From Candidatus Poseidoniaceae archaeon (lineage in GTDB: Archaea > Thermoplasmatota > Poseidoniia > Poseidoniales > Poseidoniaceae): a DNA stretch of 42,490 bases. Made by a program: the position numbers and the translations under genes. Under the pieces are notes generated by a model, which saw nothing but the letters and a program-made list of their open reading frames with translations, searched no databases and was not told the DNA's origin. The stretch covers positions 1 through 42,490 of the forward strand of contig CASIAP010000014.1 of NCBI GenBank assembly GCA_949372645.1, in the 5' to 3' direction. This document shows, in pieces, positions 33,550 through 42,490 of this stretch (position 1 is its first letter; each line of letters opens with the position of its first letter).

Positions 33550-36372
33550 TTAAGCGTAGACAATCGCTGGTGCAAGTGGAAGAGAACCACCTGAGCGCCC
33601 AGTATCATCTTCTGGCGACTCACCTAACACAACTTGAACAGAATGAAGGCCTAATTCCTGAGCCATAAACGAGGTGCGGTCTGACAAGGCTTGTACTTCA
33701 TCGAGTGAACTTCGAAGAAGGATTCTTGATGCATCGTCCCATTTGAAAACTTGAGGTAACATTTTCTTACCCCAGTAACCAATAATTTCGCCTTTGCGAT
33801 CACCTTGAGCGATGTCCATTTGTGACAGATGAGCTACGAACTTTTTCGGGCTACCTCCCTGTTCGAGATATTCGAGTGCTTCCACAGCCATTGTACGCTT
33901 CCAAGTTGGAGATACAACAATCGTAGCAGATTGTGCTGGCCCATCGAGATGTCGTTCAGCAACATCCTTAATTCGACGAGCCGAATCAAGCACTCCGCGC
34001 AATAAAGTTTCACAGTCCAAAGCAGTTTGTTCTGATATTGTGATTGAAGGAAGTTGTTCCATTTCGGTTCCACAAACGAGACCTTCCATACCAATCGTTT
34101 GCCACCATTCCTCGGCTAAGTGAGGTGTTGATACCGAGACAAGGTGTGTCCATGAATTAAGAATCTGCAAGCCAAGTTGTGGATTCTCACCACCTCTTCG
34201 CACATACCAATTGATATCTTTGATGAGCTCGTAGTGTGAGATCTCAACAGCCCGTCGCAAATCAAAATTGTCCATTGAAAGTTGGAACTCTTCACAACGT
34301 TGTTTCAAACGACCGAGCATCCAAGTATCCATTGATGAAGCACTTCCGTTCCATTCGAGAAGACGGTCCGGCATAGTTGCCATTTGCATCATGACGCGAT
34401 GATTTGAAGCAATTGCTGAATCCGACCAATCCATTCCTGCAGTTGGATTGGCTGAAAAGAGAATGAACAATCGAACGGTATCTGCGCCATATTTCTCGAT
34501 CATATTTTCTGGAGAAACGGTGTTCCCAAGTGATTTACTCATTTTAGCAGAGCGTTCTGATAAAGGCGATTGGCAATGCGGGCAGGGCGAGCCTGCATGG
34601 GCAACTGAAAGAGTCAATTGGCATGATTCACACCAAGGCGCTGGAGCATTAACCATGCCTTGACACAGCAATTCATTGAACGGCTCATCAATTGAATGCA
34701 AGCCTAAATCGCGAAGGGCTTTCGTATAGAAACGGGCGTAAATAAGATGCATTTGGGCGTGCTCAATACCACCACAATAAAAGTCGACATTCATGAAGTG
34801 ATTCATCAGTTCTGGATTGAAACACATCTCGTCATTGAGAGGGTCCGTATAACGCATGAAATACCATGATGAATCGACAAAAGTATCCATTGTATCAGTT
34901 TCACGACGAGCCCCTTTGCCACAGGTCGGACAATCAACATTGAGGAATGCTTCCGAGGTTTCCAAAGGATTGCCCTGACCAAATTCCACATCGGTCGGCA
35001 ATTCAACAGGTAAATCGTGTTCAGGAACCGCTACAACGCCGCAGCCCACACAATGAATCATTGGAATTGGGGTACCCCAGTATCGTTGGCGAGAAACAAG
35101 CCAAGGTCGAATTTTCCAATTGATAGTCTGTTTACCAAGTCCTTTTGATTCCAATGCATCAGCAATTGCGGTTTTTGCAGCTTCACCGTACAAGCCATCA
35201 AAACCTTCGATTGGAGAGTTGACCATCCAACCGTACTCGGTCTCGGCAGAGTCAAGTGGTGTATTGGCATCTCCATCTTCCTTCATGACCAAGGCCCGTT
35301 TGATGGGAATGTCAAACACTTGAGCAAAATCAAAGTCACGCTCATCGTGACCTGGGACCGCCATTACCGCACCTGTACCATACGAAGCAATAACAAAATT
35401 ACCAATCCAAATTGGTATTTCTTCACCCGTTAAAGGATGGAGTGCAAAGCGTCCAGATGGTACACCCTTTTTCTTCTTCATGTTGCGAATTCGGTCAAAT
35501 TCAGTGAGAATGGACACTTCATCGTAGAGTTCTTGCCAAGCGGGTTCAAATTCTGTACCTTTGACGAGTTCTTCAGCCATCGGATGTTCAGGAGCAAGGG
35601 TGACAAATGTTGAGCCAAACAAGGTATCGGGTCGCGTTGTGAATACCTCAATAATTGCCTCCGATCCTGCTACTTTGAAACTAATTTGAGCGCCTTCTGA
35701 ACGTCCAAGCCAATCGCGTTGTAAAGATTTAACATTCTCGGGGAAAGCAATTGTGTCCAATCCGTCGACAAGTTCTTGTGCATATTTGTTGATATCGAGG
35801 AACCATTGATTCATCTCTTTTTGAGTGACTGGCCCATTACAACGCCAGCATCGGCCTGCTTTGACCTGCTCATTGGCAAGAACTGTTTCACATTGCACAC
35901 ACCAATTGACTGGTGCATGTTCTCGATAAGCAAGACCATTTTCAAAGAATTTAGTGAAAAAGTATTGATTCCATTTGTAGTAACGCGGGTCATGGCTCTT
36001 GACCTGCCGTTTCCAGTCGTAGGAGAACCCCATCCGCTTGATTTGCTTTGTAATTGAGGCCATGTTGCGCTCAGTAATCTCGTGGGGGTGACCGCCTTCA
36101 TCCATAGCTGCATTTTCAGCAGGCATTCCAAATGAATCAAAACCAATCGGATACAGAACATCGAATCCCATCATTCGCTTGTATCGGGCGACTGCGTCTC
36201 CAATCGAATAGTTTCGGACGTGTCCCATGTGCATTTTGCCTGATGGGTAAGGATACATTTCCAAACAGTAGAATTTTGGACGATCTGTGCGTATTTGACT
36301 CTCAAAGATTTTGGCTTCATCCCACTTCTGTTGCCATGCAACTTCGTCGACGGGAGTGTATTCCTTGGCCAT
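33550..36372 (-). CDS. leuS: Leucyl-tRNA synthetase, bacterial type
   Basis: About 940 residues from ATG 36372 (MAKEYTP). It charges tRNA-Leu; a tRNA-Leu gene lies at the window start. Motifs are the HIGH equivalent HMGHVRNYSIGD, FDSFGMPAENAA, a first zinc site (WCVQC, CWRC), the editing domain including TTRPDTLFGSTFV, a second site (CVGC, CPTC), DTMDTFVDSSWYFMRY, and KMSKSLGN. FGMPAEN and the domain order are those of bacterial LeuRS, not the archaeal/eukaryotic form. An extra CESC/CPHC ribbon precedes KMSKS. This points to horizontal acquisition. The frame extends to a GTG/TTG region at 36399, but the ATG is preferred. Confidence 0.95.
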   Translation of the reverse strand: MAKEYTPVDEVAWQQKWDEAKIFESQIRTDRPKFYCLEMYPYPSGKMHMGHVRNYSIGDAVARYKRMMGFDVLYPIGFDSFGMPAENAAMDEGGHPHEITERNMASITKQIKRMGFSYDWKRQVKSHDPRYYKWNQYFFTKFFENGLAYREHAPVNWCVQCETVLANEQVKAGRCWRCNGPVTQKEMNQWFLDINKYAQELVDGLDTIAFPENVKSLQRDWLGRSEGAQISFKVAGSEAIIEVFTTRPDTLFGSTFVTLAPEHPMAEELVKGTEFEPAWQELYDEVSILTEFDRIRNMKKKKGVPSGRFALHPLTGEEIPIWIGNFVIASYGTGAVMAVPGHDERDFDFAQVFDIPIKRALVMKEDGDANTPLDSAETEYGWMVNSPIEGFDGLYGEAAKTAIADALESKGLGKQTINWKIRPWLVSRQRYWGTPIPMIHCVGCGVVAVPEHDLPVELPTDVEFGQGNPLETSEAFLNVDCPTCGKGARRETDTMDTFVDSSWYFMRYTDPLNDEMCFNPELMNHFMNVDFYCGGIEHAQMHLIYARFYTKALRDLGLHSIDEPFNELLCQGMVNAPAPWCESCQLTLSVAHAGSPCPHCQSPLSERSAKMSKSLGNTVSPENMIEKYGADTVRLFILFSANPTAGMDWSDSAIASNHRVMMQMATMPDRLLEWNGSASSMDTWMLGRLKQRCEEFQLSMDNFDLRRAVEISHYELIKDINWYVRRGGENPQLGLQILNSWTHLVSVSTPHLAEEWWQTIGMEGLVCGTEMEQLPSITISEQTALDCETLLRGVLDSARRIKDVAERHLDGPAQSATIVVSPTWKRTMAVEALEYLEQGGSPKKFVAHLSQMDIAQGDRKGEIIGYWGKKMLPQVFKWDDASRILLRSSLDEVQALSDRTSFMAQELGLHSVQVVLGESPEDDTGRSGGSLPLAPAIVYA

Positions 36373-36463
36373 ATTGACACCAAATGTCTTGCGAGACAAA
36401 CCTCCGAATCAACCATTTGACTTGAATGCCACTCTTCATGAGGGTGGAAATTATCGGGTATTC

Positions 36464-37351
36464 ATGGCCAAGACTGTCACCGTTCGGGTTCCTGTCCGGA
36501 TCGACCTAACTGGGGGATGGACCGATGTGCCTGCCTATTGTTCGACAAATAAGGGTGAAGTCATTAATATCGCAATCAACCGTTATATTACTGCAGAAAT
36601 GCACATCGATGATGAACGCCGCATCATGGTGAAATACAGTTCTGATATGCCGATTGGTTCAGGCCTTGGAACTTCAGGGGCGATGAATGTCGCTTTCTTA
36701 TCAGTGATTTCCGGCGATAACCGAACCCCTCAAGAGATTGCAGAACTGGCTTTCCAATTCGAGGCTTTACTTGGTAATACGGGGGGGCGGCAAGACCAAT
36801 GGGCAAGCGCCCTTGGGGGAATACATCATCTTGAATTTGAAGGGGGTTCGGTAACTGCGACCCCGTTGAACCCCTCACCTGAATATATTTCATGGATTGA
36901 GAGGAATCTCGTATTATTTGATAGCGGCATCTCCCATGTATCTGGAGAACTCCACAAGGAAGTTTGGTTAAAGTTCAACAACGGAGATCAGAATGTTCGA
37001 GATGGTTTAGACCGTATTCGCAATATGACGGGAGAAATGCTGGAAGCAATTGAAGGCGAGTCGAAAGAACGCTTTGCACACAGCATGTCTCGAGGGAACT
37101 GGGGTGTCAATCAATTAGGGGCCGGATTTAACGCCCCTTTTGAGAGGTATCTTGAACCCTTACAACTTGAGCATTCCATCATGGCTTGGAAAGTGATGGG
37201 GGCTGGTGCCGGGGGTGTTGTTGGAGTCCTCTTCAACGATGGATACAATCGAGAGAAGGTATACCAACTAGCCAAGCAACAGGGTTGGACTGAAATCAAA
37301 TGGGCTGTTGAACCTCAAGGGATTCAGCGTGAAGTTAATCTTCACGAGTGA
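36464..37351 (+). CDS. GHMP-family sugar kinase (HddA-like)
   Basis: About 295 residues from ATG 36464; the frame is open further upstream, over leuS, but without family character. It has the GHMP pattern: an N-terminal RVPVRIDLTGGWTDVPAYC, a P-loop-like PIGSGLGTSGAMNVAF, GGRQDQWASALGGIHHLEF, and a C-terminal GAGAGGVVGVLF. It is closest in style to D-glycero-D-manno-heptose-7-phosphate kinase and fucose/galactose-type sugar kinases, suggesting a role in making activated sugars for glycans. The exact sugar is unknown. It is divergent from leuS by 91 bases and overlaps the next gene's stop by 17 bases. Confidence 0.82.
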   Translation: MAKTVTVRVPVRIDLTGGWTDVPAYCSTNKGEVINIAINRYITAEMHIDDERRIMVKYSSDMPIGSGLGTSGAMNVAFLSVISGDNRTPQEIAELAFQFEALLGNTGGRQDQWASALGGIHHLEFEGGSVTATPLNPSPEYISWIERNLVLFDSGISHVSGELHKEVWLKFNNGDQNVRDGLDRIRNMTGEMLEAIEGESKERFAHSMSRGNWGVNQLGAGFNAPFERYLEPLQLEHSIMAWKVMGAGAGGVVGVLFNDGYNREKVYQLAKQQGWTEIKWAVEPQGIQREVNLHE

Positions 37352-39947
37352 AGTCGGTGTTCGATTCTAAGAGGAAAATCGCTTCACGGGTTAATTTGTA
37401 ACGGTTTTTAACACCCATTTTTCTTTTCTCAACTAAACCAAACTTCTGCAACGTTCGTAAATGATGTGATACGAGTTGCTGGCTCTTTTCCAATCGTACT
37501 GCTAATTCTGCTTGTGTTGGGAATTCGCCCAACGGCCCGTCATGATCAAGGAGAGTGAGAATCTTGCCTTGTAGGCTGTTCGGATCTGGTGAAAGTGGAG
37601 GGACTGGTAAATCGTCCTCGTTCATACTTGGATAAAGTGAATTTGTGAAGGGGTAATAGCGCATTAAACGGCCATCTTTTCTGCGCCAAATACCTTCTTC
37701 GGATTCGAGAATTCTCAAGTGGTGGGTGATTTGGCCATTACTCATCTCAAGAGCAGCCATGAGAGCGCGGAAGTGGCACCCAGGGTTCGCAGTGAGATAA
37801 CCCATCAAACGTCCTCTTTGGTAACGACCATCTGTTGTTTCATGCGTTCGGCCAAGCAGGCCCAAGAACCACAAGCCAGCAGCAGTCGAAGGGATTCGAA
37901 GGGACTCATTGCTCAACACAAAGGTGACCAGAAGAGACAGAATAGAACCTGTTGTAACCACTACAAGGGCTGTGGGTATGGATGTTATAGCCTGTTCCTG
38001 AACACTTAATTTCACTTCCGATTCTGAGACTTCAGTGATTGGAGTGGGTATATCCTGTTGCGATTCAATCTCTATGCCGCGCACTTGGAATGATGGTGCT
38101 TGGAAATTTTCGCATGCTGGATGCGTTTGGGCATCAACGATTTCGTAAGTACCGCTCTGCCCTTGTCGGGGGAGCCATTGACCAAGGGTAGCACTTGAAA
38201 GTAAGAGTTGACCCTCGTTTAGAGATTCCAACATCCAACAGGTACCCTGCTCAGTTTGTAACCCAGACCAAGTTCCACTAATGAGGCGTGATTTTGGTTC
38301 AATAACTACAACTTCGGTGACTTCTTCCATTGTGTCGTCGTTTACAATTGGCCATGATAGGGAAAAACCGACTTTGATCTGTGGATTTGTTTCAATAATA
38401 AAGACCATCTGATATTGACCTTCTGGGAGTGGTTGAGATTCCAAGTCAATCATGTCAATTTGTCCAAGTGATAATGTAAACGCTTCACCACTGTCTCTTG
38501 AAGGAAGAACACTACTCCGATAAGAATAGGTATCGCACAATAATGGTTTGAAATATACTTCCTCAACTGTTGAAAGATCAATGATTGATACGAATACCGC
38601 ACACTGAGTTGCCCAATACAACGCTATGTTTTCATCAAGAGGGATTATTCCAAGGTTCAAATCGAATCCATTATCACTTTCAGAAACTTTGGGGTGCAAT
38701 TCGATATTGAGTGGACTTTTACAGTCCGATAATGCTACTTGTTCATATCGGATCGTCTGAATATTTGAAAGATGGAATTCAGGAATTTCTGCTACAAGTG
38801 TATATTTTCCGGATGGGACTTCACACCCATCAAGGTCAGTAAAAGTCCAATCTGGTAAATTGAATTGTATTTGTTCATTCGGAGGAATAAGGTAATCAAT
38901 TTCTAAAGCGTTACAATTCTTCAGCATTCGACTGTCAAATACAACTTCTCCCCTCTCATTTAAAACCCACATTTCTGCACGGCATGAGTCTGTGAACTGA
39001 AGAGATACTGTTTCAACTCCATCATTTGTCAAGGTGAGGCGAGGGGAAAGGGCGTTCTGTTGAGTCTCCAAACCTACTCCATTCGTTGGCAAAAGAATCT
39101 GGGTTGAAAGGACACTTTGGAGAGAGGTGTCAATGGAATCTACTTCATCAATGGTAAAAGAAATTGATTGCATTATAGTTTGGGATGGGAAACGAGCTTG
39201 AATTGTATTAAGACCTTGATTCAAAGAACCATCTTCAAGGAGCATATGGCCAAGCACTGTTTGTTCATATTGCTGAAGAGTACCATTACTGGCAAAGCAA
39301 GGCATTCCTAAAGAAGATGCGGAATTAATATTCAATTCTATCAGGCAACTACTGTTCTCTGGATGAGGAATCGCTTGATTTGTTGGATTATAAAGCATCA
39401 CTGTAAGTATTACTTCTTCATTCTGTTGAATCGTATTTAATCGACTGCTGAGTTCAAGAACCAAATCAAGTTCAAGAGATACTGCAACGGGGGTTTGCAC
39501 ATGAATCACTTTGGAAGCAATCGATTGTGTACCCGAATGGTATGCTGAAACAGTATATTCTCCAGGCTCTACGAATACGTTTTCTTCAAGTTTGAGGTCC
39601 CAAGTTAACTTATCAAACTGATGTGTTTCGCTTTCAGCCAAATCCAGATTTTGAGTCTGACCTCTACATGTAGAGGAATCGTCGATGAGAAGAGTGCCTA
39701 TGGCGTTGAAAACTTGTAAAACAACACCGCAGGACGGGTCGTTTACAATCGTTGTCGATGGCCCATTATTGGTGAACATGGCTGTGAGTTCAACCGTGTC
39801 CCCTGCCACATACCATTCCAAGTATGAGGACGTTTCTTCAATCGTGAAAGCAAGATCTGTAGTTTCCGCAACTGAAAGGTATGGAAGAGATGAGAGAAGG
39901 AGGAGCGACGCGAGAAGTACAACGGTGCTACGCGTGTCGCCGGCCAT
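37335..39947 (-). CDS. Membrane-spanning double winged-helix regulator with extracellular domains
   Basis: About 870 residues. The frame extends to a TTG at 40019 that would overlap the preceding gene; ATG 39947 begins a clear signal peptide (MAGDTRSTVVLLASLL). Residues ~30-600 are beta domains. Several, such as the one with VLNERGEVVFDSR, NLPDWTFTD and PSGKYTLVAEIP, resemble the BsuPI-type fold. A transmembrane helix lies near 650-675. The cytoplasmic part has two winged helices: one at ~705-769 (GRLMGYLTANPGCHFRAL, SNGQITHHLRILES) and one at ~789-855 (TQAELAVRLEKSQQLVSHHLRTLQ, KNRYKLTREA), both ArsR/MarR-like. It could sense an external signal and bind DNA at the membrane. It follows the WD40/TSP3 gene by 68 bases on the same strand. 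Confidence 0.87.
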   Translation of the reverse strand: MAGDTRSTVVLLASLLLLSSLPYLSVAETTDLAFTIEETSSYLEWYVAGDTVELTAMFTNNGPSTTIVNDPSCGVVLQVFNAIGTLLIDDSSTCRGQTQNLDLAESETHQFDKLTWDLKLEENVFVEPGEYTVSAYHSGTQSIASKVIHVQTPVAVSLELDLVLELSSRLNTIQQNEEVILTVMLYNPTNQAIPHPENSSCLIELNINSASSLGMPCFASNGTLQQYEQTVLGHMLLEDGSLNQGLNTIQARFPSQTIMQSISFTIDEVDSIDTSLQSVLSTQILLPTNGVGLETQQNALSPRLTLTNDGVETVSLQFTDSCRAEMWVLNERGEVVFDSRMLKNCNALEIDYLIPPNEQIQFNLPDWTFTDLDGCEVPSGKYTLVAEIPEFHLSNIQTIRYEQVALSDCKSPLNIELHPKVSESDNGFDLNLGIIPLDENIALYWATQCAVFVSIIDLSTVEEVYFKPLLCDTYSYRSSVLPSRDSGEAFTLSLGQIDMIDLESQPLPEGQYQMVFIIETNPQIKVGFSLSWPIVNDDTMEEVTEVVVIEPKSRLISGTWSGLQTEQGTCWMLESLNEGQLLLSSATLGQWLPRQGQSGTYEIVDAQTHPACENFQAPSFQVRGIEIESQQDIPTPITEVSESEVKLSVQEQAITSIPTALVVVTTGSILSLLVTFVLSNESLRIPSTAAGLWFLGLLGRTHETTDGRYQRGRLMGYLTANPGCHFRALMAALEMSNGQITHHLRILESEEGIWRRKDGRLMRYYPFTNSLYPSMNEDDLPVPPLSPDPNSLQGKILTLLDHDGPLGEFPTQAELAVRLEKSQQLVSHHLRTLQKFGLVEKRKMGVKNRYKLTREAIFLLESNTDFTRED

Positions 39948-40015
39948 GAACAAGCATTGCCCCTCATTACTTGAAAGGCCAGCGGTGCAAACGATGCGTA
40001 ACAATGGACCAGAAT

Positions 40016-42490
40016 TCAAAGTTGATTGAGATCAAGCATTGTCGGTACAGCTGCGTCATCTGAGGCTTGTTGCTGCATTTCATATTGTTTCCATTGTGGT
40101 GTCGCTTGTTCTTCAACCCAACCAAGTGCCCGAGCTTCGTCGAGTTGGCCTGCTGCAACGTAATGGTCAATCCATGCCAGGCGTCGTTCCTCTTCTTCAG
40201 AGAAAGCAATATCCGACATTCGTTCAAGTGCTCGTTCGGCTGAAGATTTACGCTTCGATGAAGTCTTCGCAAGTTGTGCAACAAAAATCAATGCAAGGAG
40301 GAACACAATGGAACCGCCCATCGCAAGGTAAGTCGTCGAAATCGAAGAAAAACCAAGCCCTTCCTCTTCCCCACCTGTGTTTGAGTTTGGATTCGAAGTA
40401 ATCGAACAGGTCACTGCATTTGGCCCGGTCAAAACGCCATTAGTGATAGATGGGTCCCATGGGCATGGATCATACACATCAGCACGGCCATCTTCATCGC
40501 TATCGAGGCACCCAAATTCGTTAAGGTTAGATTCGCCATATTCTTTAGGACAAGTGTCGAATTCAAATGCACTTTCCGGGCCGAGAGGTCCTTCTTCACC
40601 ATCGGGGTCAAAGACGCTGTTGTCGCCATAGCCATCGCCATCGAAGTCGTTCCATTGAGAAGGTTCGAATGGGAACGAATCGGGTTGGAAGAAGCTGGTT
40701 TGGTTATCGCCCCAGCCATCACCGTCCATATCTGACCACTGGTCATCGATAAGTGGGAAAGCATCTCCAGATTGATTACGGATCGTAAACGTTTGACCAA
40801 GGCTGTCAAGGTCTTGAATGGTTTCATTAAACCAATCGTAATTATCTCCCCAACCGTCGCCATCGGTATCTTTCCATTGAAGCGTGTCATTCGGGAAGGC
40901 ATCATCAATATCCGCCCAGCCGTCAAAATCGGCATCTGGACACCCCTGTCGATTGTTCTCGTAGGACTTGCCGTAGACATCTACGCAATCATCGCCACTT
41001 GGGACTGCCGTATTATCGCCAAAACCATCACCATCTGCATCCGCCCATTGGAACGGGTCTATTGGAAATACATCAACGGGGTCGACAAAACCATCGCTGT
41101 CTGAATCTGTGCAACCTCGTGTTGCAGAGTCCATGGAGTTTCCAGAGACAAGTGGGCACACATCAGACATCCCTTCAGAGACTCCATCGTTGTCTTCATC
41201 AACAAAATTATCTCCATAACCATCACCGTCGGTATCGTCCCATTGATTCGGGTTGTTCGGGAATGCATCGCCGTTGAATCCGCCTTGGTTATCGCCGTAG
41301 CCGTCACCGTCGGTGTCTTTCCATTGCGATGAATCGTCGGGGAAAATATCGGCATTGTTGCCGGATGCATTATCGCCACGGTTGTCGCCATCGCGGTCAG
41401 CCCATTGGCTGGAATCATCGGGGAATGGGTCGCCAGCATTGGAATACCCATCTCCATCCCGGTCAGCACAACCGATTCGGTCTTCGCTGGAAGATCCTGC
41501 TTGATTTGGACATTCGTCAGGATTGTTTCCGGTTTGATTACTTCCAAAACCGTCATTGTCTTCATCACACCATTGTGTCGGGTCACTTGGGAAGGCGTCT
41601 GCTCCATAGCAATCAGTTCTCGCTGGCCATCCGGCATCTGGGTCAGACCACCCATCGCCGTCTGTGTCAACACATCCGAGGCGGTCATACTGAGAGTTGC
41701 CCCAAATTGTGGGGCAAGCATCTGATCGGTCGCTCATTTGTTCATCGCCAACCCAATCGCCATCAGTATCATCCCATTGTGTTCGGTCAAGCGGGAAAGT
41801 GTCTGAATTGTTGGCAAGAGGTAAAAGAAGACCTGGCCATTCTGGGGCGCGGAAATTATCCCATGAAGCGTTTTGGTAATTGTCACCATGGTCATCGCCA
41901 TCGGTATCGTTCCACTGCGTAGCATCATCTGGGAATGCATCGCCTGTTTGATTCAAATGAAGTTGAGCGCCGTTGATATCGAAATAATAGTTATCTCCAT
42001 ATCCATCACCATCCGAGTCTGCCCATTGCAGAGGGTCTGCAGGGTAGAAGTCGCCATCATCAGACCAGCCATCGCCGTCACCGTCTGGGCATCCAAATCG
42101 ATCTTGTGTTGAAGTCCCCGCTACAGTCAAGCAAGCATCGGGTTGGTAAGCCGGAGCAGGGTTGTCGCCGTATCCGTCGCCATCGGCATCTGCCCATTGG
42201 CTACCTTCACTTGGGAAGGCATCGACGACGCCATCGCCTTGATCGGTAGTGTTGTAGCCGTCGTTATCTTCATCGAAATCTGCAAACCAGTAGTAGACCC
42301 CTTCGTCGTTTCGGCCATGGGTGGTTACAATATGAGTGCTGTCCGGGCTCCATGCAAGACCGTAGATTGACCCACAGTTGTTGCCGTTGCCGCCGCTTGT
42401 GCAGCCGCCGGGCCGGGGACCGCTGAATGTGTCAATCAGTACACCTGTATCGGAATTGAAGACTTTTGCAGTTGCTCCGTCGCCTTGATA
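40016..42490 (-). CDS. WD40/TSP3-repeat surface protein, N-terminus beyond the window
   Basis: The frame stays open from the stop at 40016 to the window end, at least 824 residues. The first visible ~75 residues look like a WD40 or PD40 propeller blade: GVLIDTF, GSIYGLAWSPDSTHIVTTH. From ~42240 down to ~40470 the product is thrombospondin-3-like repeats (DADGDGYGDN, DTDGDWVGDE, DSDEDGRADV) alternating with Cys-bearing segments (GCVDTDGDGW, DACPTIW). Then come a transmembrane helix (TYLAMGGSIVFLLALIFVAQL), a KTSSKRKSS stop-transfer patch and a helical charged tail (SEEEERRLAWIDHYVAAGQLDEA). An internal TTG at 42130 is not the real start. It lies upstream of, and probably with, the transmembrane regulator gene. 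Confidence 0.88.
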   Translation of the reverse strand, partial: YQGDGATAKVFNSDTGVLIDTFSGPRPGGCTSGGNGNNCGSIYGLAWSPDSTHIVTTHGRNDEGVYYWFADFDEDNDGYNTTDQGDGVVDAFPSEGSQWADADGDGYGDNPAPAYQPDACLTVAGTSTQDRFGCPDGDGDGWSDDGDFYPADPLQWADSDGDGYGDNYYFDINGAQLHLNQTGDAFPDDATQWNDTDGDDHGDNYQNASWDNFRAPEWPGLLLPLANNSDTFPLDRTQWDDTDGDWVGDEQMSDRSDACPTIWGNSQYDRLGCVDTDGDGWSDPDAGWPARTDCYGADAFPSDPTQWCDEDNDGFGSNQTGNNPDECPNQAGSSSEDRIGCADRDGDGYSNAGDPFPDDSSQWADRDGDNRGDNASGNNADIFPDDSSQWKDTDGDGYGDNQGGFNGDAFPNNPNQWDDTDGDGYGDNFVDEDNDGVSEGMSDVCPLVSGNSMDSATRGCTDSDSDGFVDPVDVFPIDPFQWADADGDGFGDNTAVPSGDDCVDVYGKSYENNRQGCPDADFDGWADIDDAFPNDTLQWKDTDGDGWGDNYDWFNETIQDLDSLGQTFTIRNQSGDAFPLIDDQWSDMDGDGWGDNQTSFFQPDSFPFEPSQWNDFDGDGYGDNSVFDPDGEEGPLGPESAFEFDTCPKEYGESNLNEFGCLDSDEDGRADVYDPCPWDPSITNGVLTGPNAVTCSITSNPNSNTGGEEEGLGFSSISTTYLAMGGSIVFLLALIFVAQLAKTSSKRKSSAERALERMSDIAFSEEEERRLAWIDHYVAAGQLDEARALGWVEEQATPQWKQYEMQQQASDDAAVPTMLDLNQL
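40470..42240 (-). repeat. Diverged TSP3-like calcium-binding coding repeats
   Basis: About 20 in-frame units of 22-40 residues with a DxDGDGxxDN or related core and intervening hydrophobic or Cys-containing spacers. Copies are more diverged than in the 32164-33175 array. Confidence 0.75.

Noticed and set aside
40429-40980. A 183-residue minus-strand frame
   Set aside because: It is an alternative frame within the TSP3 repeat region of the 40016-42490 gene and has no domain.
42128-42130. TTG as the start of the last surface gene
   Set aside because: The same frame continues open and coding-like, with repeats and a WD40-like blade, to the window end, so the true start is outside.

Overview
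The window looks like a fragment of a marine planktonic euryarchaeon, most likely Poseidoniia (Marine Group II). Its information-processing genes are archaeal: EF-1alpha, S8e, SRP19, a GINS51-type replication protein, family B DNA polymerase, CDIN1/TPD-type nuclease and pantoate kinase. Several promoters have a TATA-like element about 25-27 bases before the start codon. Mixed with these are very large surface proteins with calcium-binding DxDGDGYGDN repeats and a leucyl-tRNA synthetase of bacterial type. The taxonomic placement is inferred from gene content and style, not from a database search.

Layout. 1-82: tRNA-Leu(CAA). 115-6525: a giant secreted, membrane-anchored protein, divergent from a GINS51-like gene (6638-7654). 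7762-11019: S10, EF-1alpha and pyruvate kinase on the minus strand. 11073-15003: a PKD-domain lipoprotein and DNA polymerase B. 15170-18338: branched-chain aminotransferase, SRP19, S8e, an FAH-family enzyme and a PUA-domain protein. 18390-22973: a small PGF-CTERM-like surface protein, an unknown gene, a DHA2-type MFS exporter and a three-FAS1 plus cupredoxin surface protein. 23028-25557: enolase, a divergent Lrp/AsnC regulator, a tiny zinc-ribbon protein and a redoxin. 25809-28489: pantoate kinase, a TPD-motif nuclease and a coupled unknown gene. 28524-33549: two large surface proteins with thrombospondin-3-like repeats. 33550-37351: bacterial-type leuS and a divergent GHMP sugar kinase. 37335-42490: a membrane-spanning winged-helix regulator with a large extracellular region, followed upstream by a WD40/TSP3 surface protein that runs off the right edge.

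The genome is compact. No stretch over 300 bases lacks a gene; the longest gap, about 250 bases, lies at 25558-25808. Seven of the eight convergent gene pairs abut within 0-2 bases or overlap by 17.

The housekeeping genes cover translation, replication, lower glycolysis (enolase, pyruvate kinase), branched-chain amino acids and CoA synthesis. About one third of the window encodes exported or anchored proteins. The most unusual candidates are the transmembrane winged-helix regulator beside the WD40/TSP3 protein, the archaeal CDIN1-like nuclease with its translationally coupled partner, the GINS51 with a long acidic linker, a duplicated cysteine module between FAS1 domains, and a proline-rich cytoplasmic tail motif shared by two giant surface proteins.
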